Part shown: positions 26,313-34,277 of the stretch, in pieces
Layout: the number at the start of each line of letters is the position of its first letter
How positions within the stretch are numbered: the stretch's first letter is position 1
Source of the DNA: Frankia alni ACN14a
GTDB lineage: Bacteria > Actinomycetota > Actinomycetes > Frankiales > Frankiaceae
Length of the DNA stretch: 64,000 nucleotides
Assembly: GCF_000058485.1 (NCBI RefSeq)
Contig: NC_008278.1
Coordinates: 6,008,962 to 6,072,961 of the forward strand
Reading direction: 5' to 3'
The notes under the pieces: model-generated
The model's database searches: none
What the model saw: only the letters and a program-made list of their open reading frames with translations
What the model was told of the DNA's origin: nothing
Translations under genes and position numbers: made by a program

Positions 26313-27293
26313 ATGCCCGCCGCCGGGAGAACCTACTGGCTGACTGAACCATGCCGCATTCGGCGGGAGGACAACAGCCTGCGGATCGAACGGGCTGACA
26401 GCACGCCCGTCCGCCTGCCCATCACCGATATCCGCGACCTGGTGACCTTCGACCACGTCGACATCAACACCGCCGCCGTGTCGCTGCTCGGCCGGCACGG
26501 CGTCGTCGTTCACATCCTCGATCACTACGGCAACTACGCCGGGGCCCTCATGCCGGCGGAGGACATGTCGTCCGCGCAGGTGGTGCGGGCGCAGGTCGAC
26601 CTGACCGCCGACCCCGTGCGACGGGCCGCCATCGCCCGCTCCCTGATCGCGGCGACCGCGGCGAACGTCCGCTGGGCGCTGGAGACCGACCTGCTCGACG
26701 GGCCGCTGGACGCGCTCGGCACGCGCCTCGCCGCCGCGGAGAGCAGCGAGGAACTGATGGGCGCCGAAGGCACTTTCCGGCGCTCCGCGTGGGGAGTGTT
26801 CGACACGATCCTGCCAGCCTGGCTCCGCCTGGACGGTCGTACTCGGCGACCGCCGACGAACGCGGGCAACGCCTTCATCAGCTACGCGAACAGCGTCGTC
26901 TACGGCCGGGTCCTCACCGCCCTGCGGGCCACTCCCCTGCATCCCGCGGTCGGTTTCCTCCACGCGGACACCGACCGCCGCCGCAACACCCTCGCCCTCG
27001 ACCTCGCCGAACCGTTCAAACCCCTGTTCGCCGAACGCCTGCTCCGCCGCGCCGCCGCTCAGAAGACGCTCCGCCCGTCCGACTTCGAGGCCGACGTGGG
27101 CGCGGCGTCGCTAAGCCGCGAGGGCCGGAAGAAGGTCTCGATGATGATGCGCGAAGAGCTCGCCGCCACCGTGTTCCACCGCACGCTGAAGCGAAAGGTG
27201 TCCTACGAGGAACTGATCCATCTGGAGGCGCTCAAGCTGGTGCGGCTCTGCCTGGAGGACACTCCGTACACGCCGTTTCGGCCCTGGTGGTAG
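26313..27293 (+). CDS. cas1: CRISPR integrase Cas1
   Basis: The 326-residue product is a full-length type I-B Cas1. The N-terminal beta domain (YWLTEPCRIRREDNSLRIER, ITDIRDLVTF) is followed by the helical catalytic domain with the metal ligands Glu near 152 (GAEGTFRR), His near 217 (GFLHADT) and Asp near 230 (ALDLAEPFK). The C-terminus is VRLCLEDTPYTPFRPWW-like. Cas1 with Cas2 inserts spacers at the leader end. All three ligands are present, so it should be active. Confidence 0.96.
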   Translation: MPAAGRTYWLTEPCRIRREDNSLRIERADSTPVRLPITDIRDLVTFDHVDINTAAVSLLGRHGVVVHILDHYGNYAGALMPAEDMSSAQVVRAQVDLTADPVRRAAIARSLIAATAANVRWALETDLLDGPLDALGTRLAAAESSEELMGAEGTFRRSAWGVFDTILPAWLRLDGRTRRPPTNAGNAFISYANSVVYGRVLTALRATPLHPAVGFLHADTDRRRNTLALDLAEPFKPLFAERLLRRAAAQKTLRPSDFEADVGAASLSREGRKKVSMMMREELAATVFHRTLKRKVSYEELIHLEALKLVRLCLEDTPYTPFRPWW

Positions 27294-27297
27294 CGGG

Positions 27298-27561
27298 ATG
27301 TTCGTCGTCCTCGTCTACGACACCGCAGCCGAGCGCAATCCGAACGCCCTGCGCACCTGCCGCAAGTACCTGCACTGGGTCCAACGCAGCGTCTTCGAGG
27401 GAGAGCTGTCCGCCGCCCAGTACCGCGCCCTGATGACCACGCTGCGCGACCAGCTCGACCTCACCTACGACAGCATCCGCGTCTACCGCACCCGCTCCCC
27501 CGCCCTCGTCGAAACCGAATGGCTAGGCGTCCCCCTGGGCAACCAGGACTCCGTCCTCTAG
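27298..27561 (+). CDS. cas2: CRISPR adaptation protein Cas2
   Basis: The 87-residue product is a complete Cas2: FVVLVYDTAAERN (first strand with the conserved Asp), the YLHWVQRSVFEGEL helix, and DSIRVYRTRSP. It bridges two Cas1 dimers. ATG lies four bases after the cas1 stop. The leader of the large array starts immediately after the stop. Confidence 0.96.
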   Translation: MFVVLVYDTAAERNPNALRTCRKYLHWVQRSVFEGELSAAQYRALMTTLRDQLDLTYDSIRVYRTRSPALVETEWLGVPLGNQDSVL

Positions 27562-27671
27562 CCAAGACGATCAAGGCTCTGACCAGCACAGTTACATCAC
27601 CGCCGGACCGCTGCAAGATCACCCCCTCACCCCCACCCCACCGCACCCCTGACCTGCACCTTTACCATGGG
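27562..27671 (+). promoter_or_regulatory. CRISPR leader copy 4, active-array leader
   Basis: This 110-bp region between cas2 and the first repeat is, in reverse complement, homologous to the leaders of arrays 1-3 (ACCTGCACCTTTACC beside the repeat, CCGGACCGCTGCAAGATCAC in the middle). Its orientation shows that array 4 is read rightward and grows next to cas2. Confidence 0.88.
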
Positions 27672-28289
27672 GTCGCTGATCATCCCTGGAGGGATCGCAA
27701 CGAATTTCCGCCTCCGTCTCGGAGGCGAAGTAGGCAGTCGCGGATCCTCCCTGGAGGGATCGCAACGCCGCGGCGCCACCCAGGGCGAGGCAGCCCGCGT
27801 GTCGCTGATCATCCCTGGAGGGATTGCAACGTGACCGTGTCGACGAACAGCGCGGTGCTGATCACGTCGCTGATCATCCCTGGAGGGATCGCAACTGACC
27901 GGCCGCCGGCAGGACCTCGCCGCCAGCTCCATGTCGCTGATCATCCCTGGAGGGATCGCAACATCGTCACGGGCGGCCGGTGGGGGGGCCGTCTGCCGTC
28001 GCTGATCATCCCTGGAGGGATCGCAACGGCAGCTCGCACTCGAACCAGTCGTACGCGTCGAGTAGCTGATCATCCCTGGAGGGATCGCAACGCGAGCAGG
28101 TCCTGGCGCGTGTTCTGCGGCAGATCGGCCAGTCGCTGATCCTCCCTGGAGGGATCGCAACAGAGCATCACGCGGGCGCCCTGCGCGAGCATGAGGTCGC
28201 TGATCATCCCTGGAGGGATCGCAACGCGTCTGGGCCGACCCCGGCCGGGACCCCCGCGGGTCGCTGATCATCCCTGGAGGGATCGCAAC
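27672..28289 (+). CRISPR. CRISPR array 4, ten repeats and nine spacers
   Basis: Repeats of 30 bp start at 27672, 27737, 27801, 27866, 27933, 27998, 28062, 28132, 28196 and 28260. Spacers are 35, 34, 35, 37, 35, 34, 40, 34 and 34 bp. The repeat begins GTCGCTGATCATCCC and ends GGGATCGCAAC. Copies 2, 3, 7 and 8 have one to three changes (for example GTCGCGGATCCTCC in copy 2 and GGATTGCAAC in copy 3). The last copy is intact, so the usual decay at the far end is not seen. Confidence 0.97.
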
Positions 28290-28518
28290 GCGGCCGCCGG
28301 ACGGCCATCGGAGGCCAAGCTCCGACCACCATCTCGACGACCTTGGTGTTCGGCAGCGCCGACCGCGGCCGATTTCGGTGCATCTGTGCGGTCTGGGCCC
28401 GCAGACTGTGCATTGCGTACCGCAGTGCGACCCCACCCCGGCGATCATGGTGTTCGGCGGAGCTGCACGCCACGGACTGCCTCCAAAGCCAAGTGCCTTC
28501 ACCCAAGGTCCAGCGATC
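28290..28518. other. No gene between array 4 and the palindrome
   Basis: No frame with homology is seen. The phrase TGGTGTTCGGC occurs twice, near 28342 and 28448. The stretch is probably decayed flanking DNA. Confidence 0.45.
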
Positions 28519-28540
28519 CCGCGGTTCCGCGGAACCGCGG
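28519..28540. repeat. 22-bp perfect palindrome, third copy of the dispersed dyad
   Basis: CCGCGGTTCCG is followed at once by its reverse complement CGGAACCGCGG, extending the 16-bp core found at 9933 and 9969 by three bases each side. It lies about 60 bp beyond the stop of the IclR gene on the opposite strand and could end transcription. Confidence 0.75.
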
Positions 28541-28600
28541 CCCGTTTCGACGGTGACCCGGCCGTCGACGAACACTCATGGATCGAGTCGAACGACAGGG

Positions 28601-29353
28601 TCAGGGCGATCGTCGGGACCCGCTGAAGCGCGGCTCGGTGATCAAATCGGGTGGGGTGAGGTGGGCGGTGAGGGCGGCGGCTGTTGCGGCGAGGATGGGG
28701 GCGGCGCGGCGCGCGGCCGGGGCGGACGGTGCTGTCACGGAGAGCGCCGCGGCCGGGCCGGCCTCGCCCATCGGACCCACCGGGGCGGCGATCTCGCACT
28801 CCCCCAGGCGTCGCTCCTCCTGAGTGGTCGCGAGCGAACCGCGGCGGATGTCGGCGAGCTGGCGCAGGAGTAGCCCCGGCGCGGTGACGGTGTACGGGGT
28901 GATCCGCACCAGGTTGCCGAGGATCTGCCGGCGCAGGTCGTCCGGGCCGTGGGCCAGCAGGAGTTTGCCCGCCGCCGTCGCGTGAAGCGGCAGGTGCGAG
29001 CCCGCGGCCCCCGTCTCACCCAGCTCGTCCACGACGAGCAGCCGGTCGCCGTCGAGGCAGGTGAGGGTGACGGCCCGACCGGTCGCCGTCCGCAGGCCGC
29101 GCAGGTAGGGCTGGCCGGCTTCGGCGAGCCGACGCTGGCAGGGGACCTGACCGCCCAGCACCCACAGTCGGGTCCCGAGCCGATACGACCCGTCCGCCTG
29201 GCGTTCCAGCCCTCCCCACGCCACGAGTTCCCGCACGAGCCGCAGCGCCGTCGGCAACGGCAGGCCAGTCCGCGCCGCGATCGTCGTCAGCCGCAGGCAG
29301 GTCGCCCCGTCGAACACGTCCAGGACAGCCAGCGCCCTTCCTACCGCCGACAT
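28601..29353 (-). CDS. IclR-family transcriptional regulator
   Basis: A 250-residue product with the IclR layout. The N-terminal winged helix is SAVGRALAVLDVFDGATCLRL then IAARTGLPLPTALRLVREL, and the effector-binding domain contains HLPLHATAAGKLLLAHG, the family signature, and RRGSLATTQEERRLGECEIAAPV. The family binds small aromatic or short-chain metabolites and represses nearby catabolic genes. ATG at 29353 is chosen as the family usually starts just before 'RAL'; a GTG 31 codons upstream would add a glycine-rich tail. It diverges from the nitroreductase remnant. The C-terminal end is alanine-rich and may be altered. Confidence 0.82.
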   Translation of the reverse strand: MSAVGRALAVLDVFDGATCLRLTTIAARTGLPLPTALRLVRELVAWGGLERQADGSYRLGTRLWVLGGQVPCQRRLAEAGQPYLRGLRTATGRAVTLTCLDGDRLLVVDELGETGAAGSHLPLHATAAGKLLLAHGPDDLRRQILGNLVRITPYTVTAPGLLLRQLADIRRGSLATTQEERRLGECEIAAPVGPMGEAGPAAALSVTAPSAPAARRAAPILAATAAALTAHLTPPDLITEPRFSGSRRSP

Positions 29354-29557
29354 GCCACCGCTACCGCCATCACCGCCACCGCCTTCCGGACGCCGCGCCG
29401 TCCCCAGGCGTCGCGCGATCGCGTCACGGCCGGGCACTCCGAGCACTCACCACCGCGCCGCTTTCACCTGATGAAACCGGACGCTACCGCCCTGGCGCCG
29501 CCACCGGGCAACCTGTGGATTCCCCGATCCGCACCGACGCCCCTGGGAGGCCCGCGC

Positions 29558-30213
29558 ATGCTGCTGGATCTGTCGTCCGACGAGTTGTTGTCCACCACCC
29601 GGGCGGTCCGCCACCGCCTGGACCTAGCCCGGCCGGTGCCGTGGGAGCTCATCCAGGAGTGCGTCGAGCTCGCCGTGCAGGCACCGACGGGCCGCAACCG
29701 GCAGCGCTGGCACTTCGTCGTCGTCACTGACTCCGAGCGGCGCCGGGCGCTCGCGGACGTCTTCCGGCGGGCGGTCGCCGCGGCCGACCCGCACGCCAGC
29801 CCGCTGACGCGGCGCGACGTCGAGCGGATGAACGCCCACCCAGAGTCACTGGCCAGGATTGGCAGCGGTTTCCGGCACCTCTACGACAACATCCACCGGG
29901 TGCCCGCGCTCATCGTCCCCTGTGTGGAGGGACGGACCGACGGCGCGTCCGTCCTCGCCCAGGCGATGACCTGGGGCTCGATCCTGCCGGCCGTGTGGAG
30001 CTTCATGCTCGCCGCCCGCGCGCGGGGGGGTTGGGCACGGTGTGGACGACCGCGCAGGCGCCCCTCGAACGCGAGATGGCCGCGCTGCTGGGCGTCCCGT
30101 ACGACCGGGTGATGCTGGCCGCGTTCATCCCCCTCGCCTACACCCTAGGCACCGACTTCCGACCGGCTCCCCGCGTCCCCCTCGACCAGGTGCTGCACCG
30201 CAACCACTGGTAA
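29558..30213 (+). pseudogene. Nitroreductase-family gene with a frameshift
   Basis: The first frame (ATG 29558, GGGAGG seven bases before it) gives STTRAVRHRLDLARPV, QAPTGRNRQRWHFVVV, the FMN-binding start of a nitroreductase, and continues to SFMLAARARG. At the seven-G run 30024-30030 the frame is lost, and the correct continuation GTVWTTAQAPLEREMAALLG up to VLHRNHW lies in another frame ending at 30213. Five G's would restore the product at about 217 residues. It is a real frameshift or a homopolymer sequencing error; the sequence cannot say which. Confidence 0.78.
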
Positions 30214-30253
30214 CGGCGAAGGCGGCGGCAGGCTCTGGGGAAGCCGGGCGGGA

Positions 30254-30763
30254 CTACGGCTTGCGGGCTATGCCGCCGTAGCCGCTGACCTGGGCGTCGG
30301 TGAGCTCGGGTGGGACGTCGGCGTCGGGGCGCCAGCGGTGCAGGGGCTGGACGCCCGGCTCGACCGGCTCCAGGCCGACGAACAGGGACTCCACCTCGGC
30401 GCGGCTGCGAGCCGCGGCGGGGATGCCCCGGTCCAGGTAGGTCTGGACGAGCCGCGCCACCCCCGGGTCGTAGTCGGCCGTCGAGTGGGTGATGACGACG
30501 TGGCTGCCGGACGGCAGGCCGTCGACGAGGCGGCGCACGATGCCGTGCGGGTCGTGGTCGTCGGGGAAGAAGTGGAAGATCGCGATGAGGGAGAGCGCGA
30601 CCGGCCTGGTCAGGTCGAACGTCGAGCGCAGCTCCGCGGAGTCGAGGATGCTCGCCGGGTCGTGCAGGTCGGCGTGGAGGTAGGCGGTGCGCCCCTGGGC
30701 CGTGCTGGTCAGCAACGCGCGGGCGTGGGTGAGCACGATGGGTACCAGCCCCGGGATACACAT
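30254..30763 (-). pseudogene. C-terminal half of a split DUF574 SAM-dependent methyltransferase
   Basis: The frame from ATG 30763 gives [18 protein letters not shown] and then the second half of a DUF574 (S-adenosyl methyltransferase) protein: [38 protein letters not shown] and a C-terminal GYGGIARKP. The SAM-binding first half is missing; it is found at 32638-33027 on the same strand. The junction falls at PIVLTHA, where the other half ends DNDPIV. The remaining ORF is too short to be a working enzyme. Confidence 0.85.
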
Positions 30764-30797
30764 GCCCCTGCCCTACGCGTCCACCGACCCTCGGATG

Positions 30798-30814
30798 TTG
30801 TACGTTTGTTGTAC
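30798..30814. promoter_or_regulatory. TTGTAC repeats before the antitoxin gene, candidate operator
   Basis: TTGTAC occurs at 30798-30803 and 30809-30814, 11 bp apart, 10 bp before the antitoxin ATG. GTAC itself is a dyad. Such sites usually bind the antitoxin or toxin-antitoxin complex and give autorepression. The role is inferred from position. Confidence 0.5.
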
Positions 30815-30823
30815 AGTGGAGTC

Positions 30824-31093
30824 ATGAGTGTCGGATTCCGCCCCACCGAAGAGGACCTCCGGATCGTTGAGGCCAACCGCCGCCAGGACGAGAAGACCAG
30901 TGACGTCATCCGGCGCGCTCTGCGACTGCTGGACCGGGAGGCGTGGGAGGTGCGTGCCCGCGAGGACATGCACCGGCTGCGGAATGAGGACCTGTCCGCC
31001 GAGCCCGATGCGTGGGAGTACGACACCAACGGCAACATCGTGATCACAGGTACGAACCTCGCGGTACCAGCCAGGTCCCAGGACCACCCGTGA
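30824..31093 (+). CDS. MazE-type antitoxin (ribbon-helix-helix-like)
   Basis: The 89-residue product has [20 protein letters not shown] then [16 protein letters not shown], the strand-helix-helix pattern of ribbon-helix-helix antitoxins. An acidic, probably flexible tail follows that would wrap the toxin ([19 protein letters not shown]). The stop overlaps the start of the MazF-like gene. A close TTGTAC repeat upstream suggests autoregulation. The exact antitoxin family is uncertain. Confidence 0.75.
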   Translation: MSVGFRPTEEDLRIVEANRRQDEKTSDVIRRALRLLDREAWEVRAREDMHRLRNEDLSAEPDAWEYDTNGNIVITGTNLAVPARSQDHP

Positions 31094-31413
31094 TCCGCGG
31101 CGCCGTGTACCCGGTGGACCTCGGCGACGCCAAGCGCGGGCATGAACAGCGGGGACGTCGACTCGGCCTCGCCCTGAGCATGGAGCAGAACGCGTGGTCC
31201 ACGGTCACGATCGTGCCCACGTCGACCAGCGCACAGGCGTCCGCCTTCAGACCAGAGGTGATCATTACGGGACGGTCGACCAGGATCCTGATCGACCAGA
31301 TCCGTACCATCGACAGCTCCTATGTCACGGGTGAACTCGTGGACTACCTCTCCCGCGACGACATGGCCCAGGTCGAGCACATCCTCTCGCGCTACCTCGG
31401 CCTGCTGCACTGA
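31090..31413 (+). CDS. MazF/PemK-type endoribonuclease toxin
   Basis: The 107-residue product begins [20 protein letters not shown] and shows [40 protein letters not shown] and [13 protein letters not shown], the strand order and conserved 'DQIRTID' core of MazF-like mRNA interferases. GTG at 31090 overlaps the antitoxin stop (GTGA). The usual length is 105-120. The pair sits inside the segment that split the methyltransferase gene. Confidence 0.85.
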   Translation: MIRGAVYPVDLGDAKRGHEQRGRRLGLALSMEQNAWSTVTIVPTSTSAQASAFRPEVIITGRSTRILIDQIRTIDSSYVTGELVDYLSRDDMAQVEHILSRYLGLLH

Positions 31414-32032
31414 GCGCATCGCCTGGCTCCCGTACATCGACCTCCCCGCGCGACCGGGTGAAGACGGAGGTCCGACACAGCTGACAGACCTGTCGAGCTG
31501 TGCTTACCGCCCCCCGGCCGAGCCGCGCGGAATGTGCAACCCGGGTACGGACCCGGATACGACCCGATCACCAAAAGATGCAGGGCAGAACCCTGAGAAC
31601 GGTACAAGGGCGGTCGGTACCACCCCTTGGTTGCATATGGAAGGCCGTGATCATCTTCCGCCTCGGTCTGCCGGCCGAGCGTCTCCGTTGGGCAAGCCGA
31701 CCCGTACCGCAGGCGCGACAGCGCCGAGGAACGGGAGCGGCGCGTCAGCACTTCACGCGCTATCACCCGATTACAAGATTGGCCCGGCACGTCCGGACGC
31801 CCACGATCGTCCTTCGTTCGCGGTCACAGCCCTGACCGCGTCCACTGAAGTTCGCTCTGGTCGGCTGACGTCCTCGGGCTTAGCTGTACGGATGGCTGTA
31901 CCGCACCGCGATGCTTGGCACCGCCCGACCGCACGACCTTGCTCTCGCGGGATAACTCCCGCCCCACACGGGACCGGCTTTAAGAGAGGCTCGAGGAAGA
32001 CGGCTCCACACCTCGCCGGTCCCGGAGGATGC
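31414..32032. other. About 620 bp without a recognised gene
   Basis: Frames here (for example 31322-32275) are shadows without family motifs. GC content is lower than in the flanks. Part of the segment (31531-31610) resembles 32567-32640, see the repeat entry. It may be a decayed gene or a structured non-coding region of the inserted element. Confidence 0.45.
31531..31610 (+). repeat. Diverged repeat A, second copy at 32567-32640
   Basis: The two copies share the pattern ATGT-CAAC-CGGGTA-GG, then CGCCCGAT or GACCCGAT, and CCAAAAGATGC followed five bases later by AGAA-CCTGA. Copy B ends 5 bp before the right-hand GCACGAT, at the edge of the insertion. Identity is roughly 70 percent by eye. 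It could be an internal or terminal part of the element. Confidence 0.5.
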
Positions 32033-32461
32033 TCAGTCAAGACAAAACTCGTTTCCCTCGATGTCCTGCATCACGATGCAGGAATCGTGGCCGTCATACA
32101 GCAGTCGCACACGCGCCGCGCCGAGCACGGCCAGTCGTGCGCATTCGGCTTCGAGCGTGACGAGGCGCTCTTCACCCACGAGCCCGGAGCCGACCCTCAC
32201 GTCAAGATGCAGCCGATTCTTGACGACCTTTCCCTCGGGAACGCGCTGAAAGAACAGTCGCGGGCCCACACCTGAGGGATCAATGCAGGCAAACCATGAA
32301 CCCTGATCCTCAGGAAACCGGGAGCCGTTGAAGTCGTCCCAGGTGGCGAACCCTTTCGGGGGAGGCGACACGACGTACCCCAGCACCTCACACCAAAAGC
32401 GAGCGACGCGCTCAGGTTCAGCGCAGTCAAAGGTGACTTGGAACTGCTTGATCGATGACAT
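32033..32461 (-). CDS. VOC-family (glyoxalase-like) protein
   Basis: The 142-residue product starts MSSIKQFQVTFDCAEPERVA, then FWCEVLGYVV, and ends IEGNEFCLD. This is the typical glyoxalase/dioxygenase-fold module with two beta-alpha-beta-beta-beta halves (the second begins NRLHLDVRVGSG). The metal ligands are partly visible (His in RLHLDV, Glu in EGNEF). The family covers resistance proteins and isomerases, so no substrate is given. ATG 32461 fits the family; the frame runs 39 codons further upstream. Confidence 0.82.
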   Translation of the reverse strand: MSSIKQFQVTFDCAEPERVARFWCEVLGYVVSPPPKGFATWDDFNGSRFPEDQGSWFACIDPSGVGPRLFFQRVPEGKVVKNRLHLDVRVGSGLVGEERLVTLEAECARLAVLGAARVRLLYDGHDSCIVMQDIEGNEFCLD

Positions 32462-32637
32462 AGGCGCACCATAGCATGGGAGACCTTTGCTCATCTCCCG
32501 CATTTTGGCGGGAGGATGGCCCCTGGGAGCCGCTGCTGCGTGTCGTGCGGTCACAGGGGCCGAGCCGTGCATGTACAACGCGGGTATGGAATCGTTGTTC
32601 GCCCGATTGCCAAAAGATGCTGACGAGAAGCCTGAAC

Positions 32638-33027
32638 CTACACCGGCACGATCGGGTCGTTGTCCGCGTAGACGACCCGGGCGTCGGGGGCGACGTCCTG
32701 CACGACCTCGTGCAGGTTCGGCGAGGTCGGGATGCCGGTTCCGACGTCGAGGAACTGCCGGATGCCCACCTCGGCGGCGAGGTAGCGGGCGGCCCTGACC
32801 AGGAACGCGCGGTTCTGGCGGGCGGCGAGCGGCGCGTTCGGGAACGCGGCGATGGCCTGCTCGGCGGCCTCGCGGTCGGCCGGGAAGTTGTCCTTCCCGC
32901 CGAGGTAGTAGTCGTACATCCGGGCCGAATGCGGCTGGTCGACGCGCAGATCCACCGGGCCGCTGCGGTGCCCGGCGTCGACGGAGGATCCCTGAGGCTC
33001 CGCAGCCCCCAGTCCAGTGTTACTCAC
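32638..33027 (-). pseudogene. N-terminal half of a split DUF574 SAM-dependent methyltransferase
   Basis: The product reads VDLRVDQPHSARMYDYYLGG, KDNFPADREAAEQAI, RAARYLAAEVGIRQFLDVGTG and VVYADNDPIV, which is the SAM-binding half of DUF574 (PF04672) proteins, and then stops after two foreign codons. The missing half is at 30254-30763. GTG 33027 (preceded by a G-rich site) is a likely start. The join of the two halves, DNDPIV plus LTHARALL, is exactly what intact homologues read. Confidence 0.85.
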
Positions 33028-33136
33028 CGCATCAACCCCCACCGGTGCGTCCAACTCGAAGAACCGAGCCAGAAAACCCTATCCCGCAGTGGATTCAGGA
33101 GTTGATGACGGCACGACGCACGAGGATGACGACGAT

Positions 33137-34168
33137 CTAGTAATCATCCTCAGTAATTGACTCGCGGATGACGTCGCGGACCTGGGCGCGCAGCCAGCGG
33201 TGGGGGGCGTCGGCGTCGTAGCGGGGATGCCAGGCCAGGCACAGGGACAGGGACGGCAGGTCCAGGCCGAGATCGAGGGGCACGAGGCCGAGCGCGGCGA
33301 GCCTGTCCCGACCAAGCCGCCGCGGCGCCACGCCCACGAGATCGCTGTGCGCGACGAGCGACAGCGCGACGGTGTGTGACGAGACGGAGGCGACGACCGT
33401 GCGGCGCAGCCCGAGCGCCGCCAATGCCTCGTCGATCGGGCCAGACAGCCGGCCGCGGCGCGAGGCGACGACGTGCCGGGCGGCCGCGAGGCGCTGGGGG
33501 GTCAGCGGGCCCTCGGTGAGCGGGTGTCCGGCGCGGACCACGGCGATCGCCGAGTCCGCGCCGAGGGTCTCGACGCGGATCTCCGGCGCGGTGGAGTCGA
33601 TCTGGCCGATCTCCAGGTCGGCGGTGCCGTCGCGCAGGGGGTCGGCCGACGGTGTCGGCTCCGGCAGGAGGCGCAGGCGCACGCGGGGAGCCTGGCGGGC
33701 CAGCCGGTCGAGCAGGCCGACGCCGATCGTCGCGACGAGCATGTCGCTGCTCAGGATGGTGAACGTTCGATCCAGGGTGGCGAGGTCCGGCGCCCCTACC
33801 GGCGCGAACACGGCGTGGGCACGTTGGACGAGGTCGTGTACCTCGGCGTGGATCTCCAGGGCGCGCGGGGTCGGGACCATCGTGTTGCCGGCGCGCACGA
33901 GGATCGGGTTGCCGGTGGCCCTGCGGATGCGTCCCAACGCCCGGCTCACCGCCGGCTCGGTGAGGTGCAGCCGCCGGGCCGCACCGCTGACGCTCCGCTC
34001 GGCCAGCAGCGCGTCCAGGGTGACCAGCAGGTTGAGGTCGATGCCGGCGAGCGGTCGAGCCTCGGCGAATGCGCTGGACCCGCCGGAGGCGGCGGCAGGA
34101 AGGGCGACGGGACGAGCCGGGTCCGCGTCATCTCCGGAGGCGGCGGGCAGGTCGGCGGCGGAATGCAT
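33137..34168 (-). CDS. LysR-family transcriptional regulator
   Basis: The 343-residue product carries an N-terminal winged helix (LAGIDLNLLVTLDALLAERS then AARRLHLTEPAVSRALGRIR) and a periplasmic-binding-type effector domain (FTILSSDMLVATIGVGLLD, LEIGQIDSTAP, PHRWLRAQVRDVI). It belongs to the NodD/PcpR-like branch by the 'LNLL..LDALL' start. The gene diverges from the siderophore-interacting protein gene across 109 bp, so it probably controls that gene. ATG 34168 has GTGAGG upstream; ATG 34177 and GTG 34183 are alternatives. A roughly 40-residue extension precedes the DNA-binding part. Confidence 0.88.
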   Translation of the reverse strand: MHSAADLPAASGDDADPARPVALPAAASGGSSAFAEARPLAGIDLNLLVTLDALLAERSVSGAARRLHLTEPAVSRALGRIRRATGNPILVRAGNTMVPTPRALEIHAEVHDLVQRAHAVFAPVGAPDLATLDRTFTILSSDMLVATIGVGLLDRLARQAPRVRLRLLPEPTPSADPLRDGTADLEIGQIDSTAPEIRVETLGADSAIAVVRAGHPLTEGPLTPQRLAAARHVVASRRGRLSGPIDEALAALGLRRTVVASVSSHTVALSLVAHSDLVGVAPRRLGRDRLAALGLVPLDLGLDLPSLSLCLAWHPRYDADAPHRWLRAQVRDVIRESITEDDY

Positions 34169-34277
34169 GACATGCATCCTCACATTGCCGTACTTGCATT
34201 TGAAGGCAGATCGTCGCCGTCCTACGCTCAGCCCTAACGACCTATCGCGATGTTACGCAAACCGTCGAGGAGCTGCC

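Larger units (their letters stand above)
30740..32645. mobile_element. About 1.9-kb insertion splitting the DUF574 gene
   Basis: The two halves of one methyltransferase frame are separated by this segment. GCACGAT occurs at both edges (30733-30739 and 32646-32652), as a 7-bp target duplication would. Inside are a MazE/MazF-type pair, a VOC protein and a roughly 620-bp gap. No transposase is visible, so it may be a non-autonomous element, the remains of one, or a recombination product. Clear terminal inverted repeats were not found. Confidence 0.55.

Noticed and set aside
27561-28139. Reading frames running through CRISPR array 4 (27519-28139 +, 27627-28799 -)
   Set aside because: They consist of translated repeats (SLIIPGGIAT or AIPPGMIS units) and are not genes.
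31480-32032. Possible tRNA or structured RNA in the inserted segment
   Set aside because: No cloverleaf with a T-loop GTTCRAN motif and matching acceptor stem could be built by eye.
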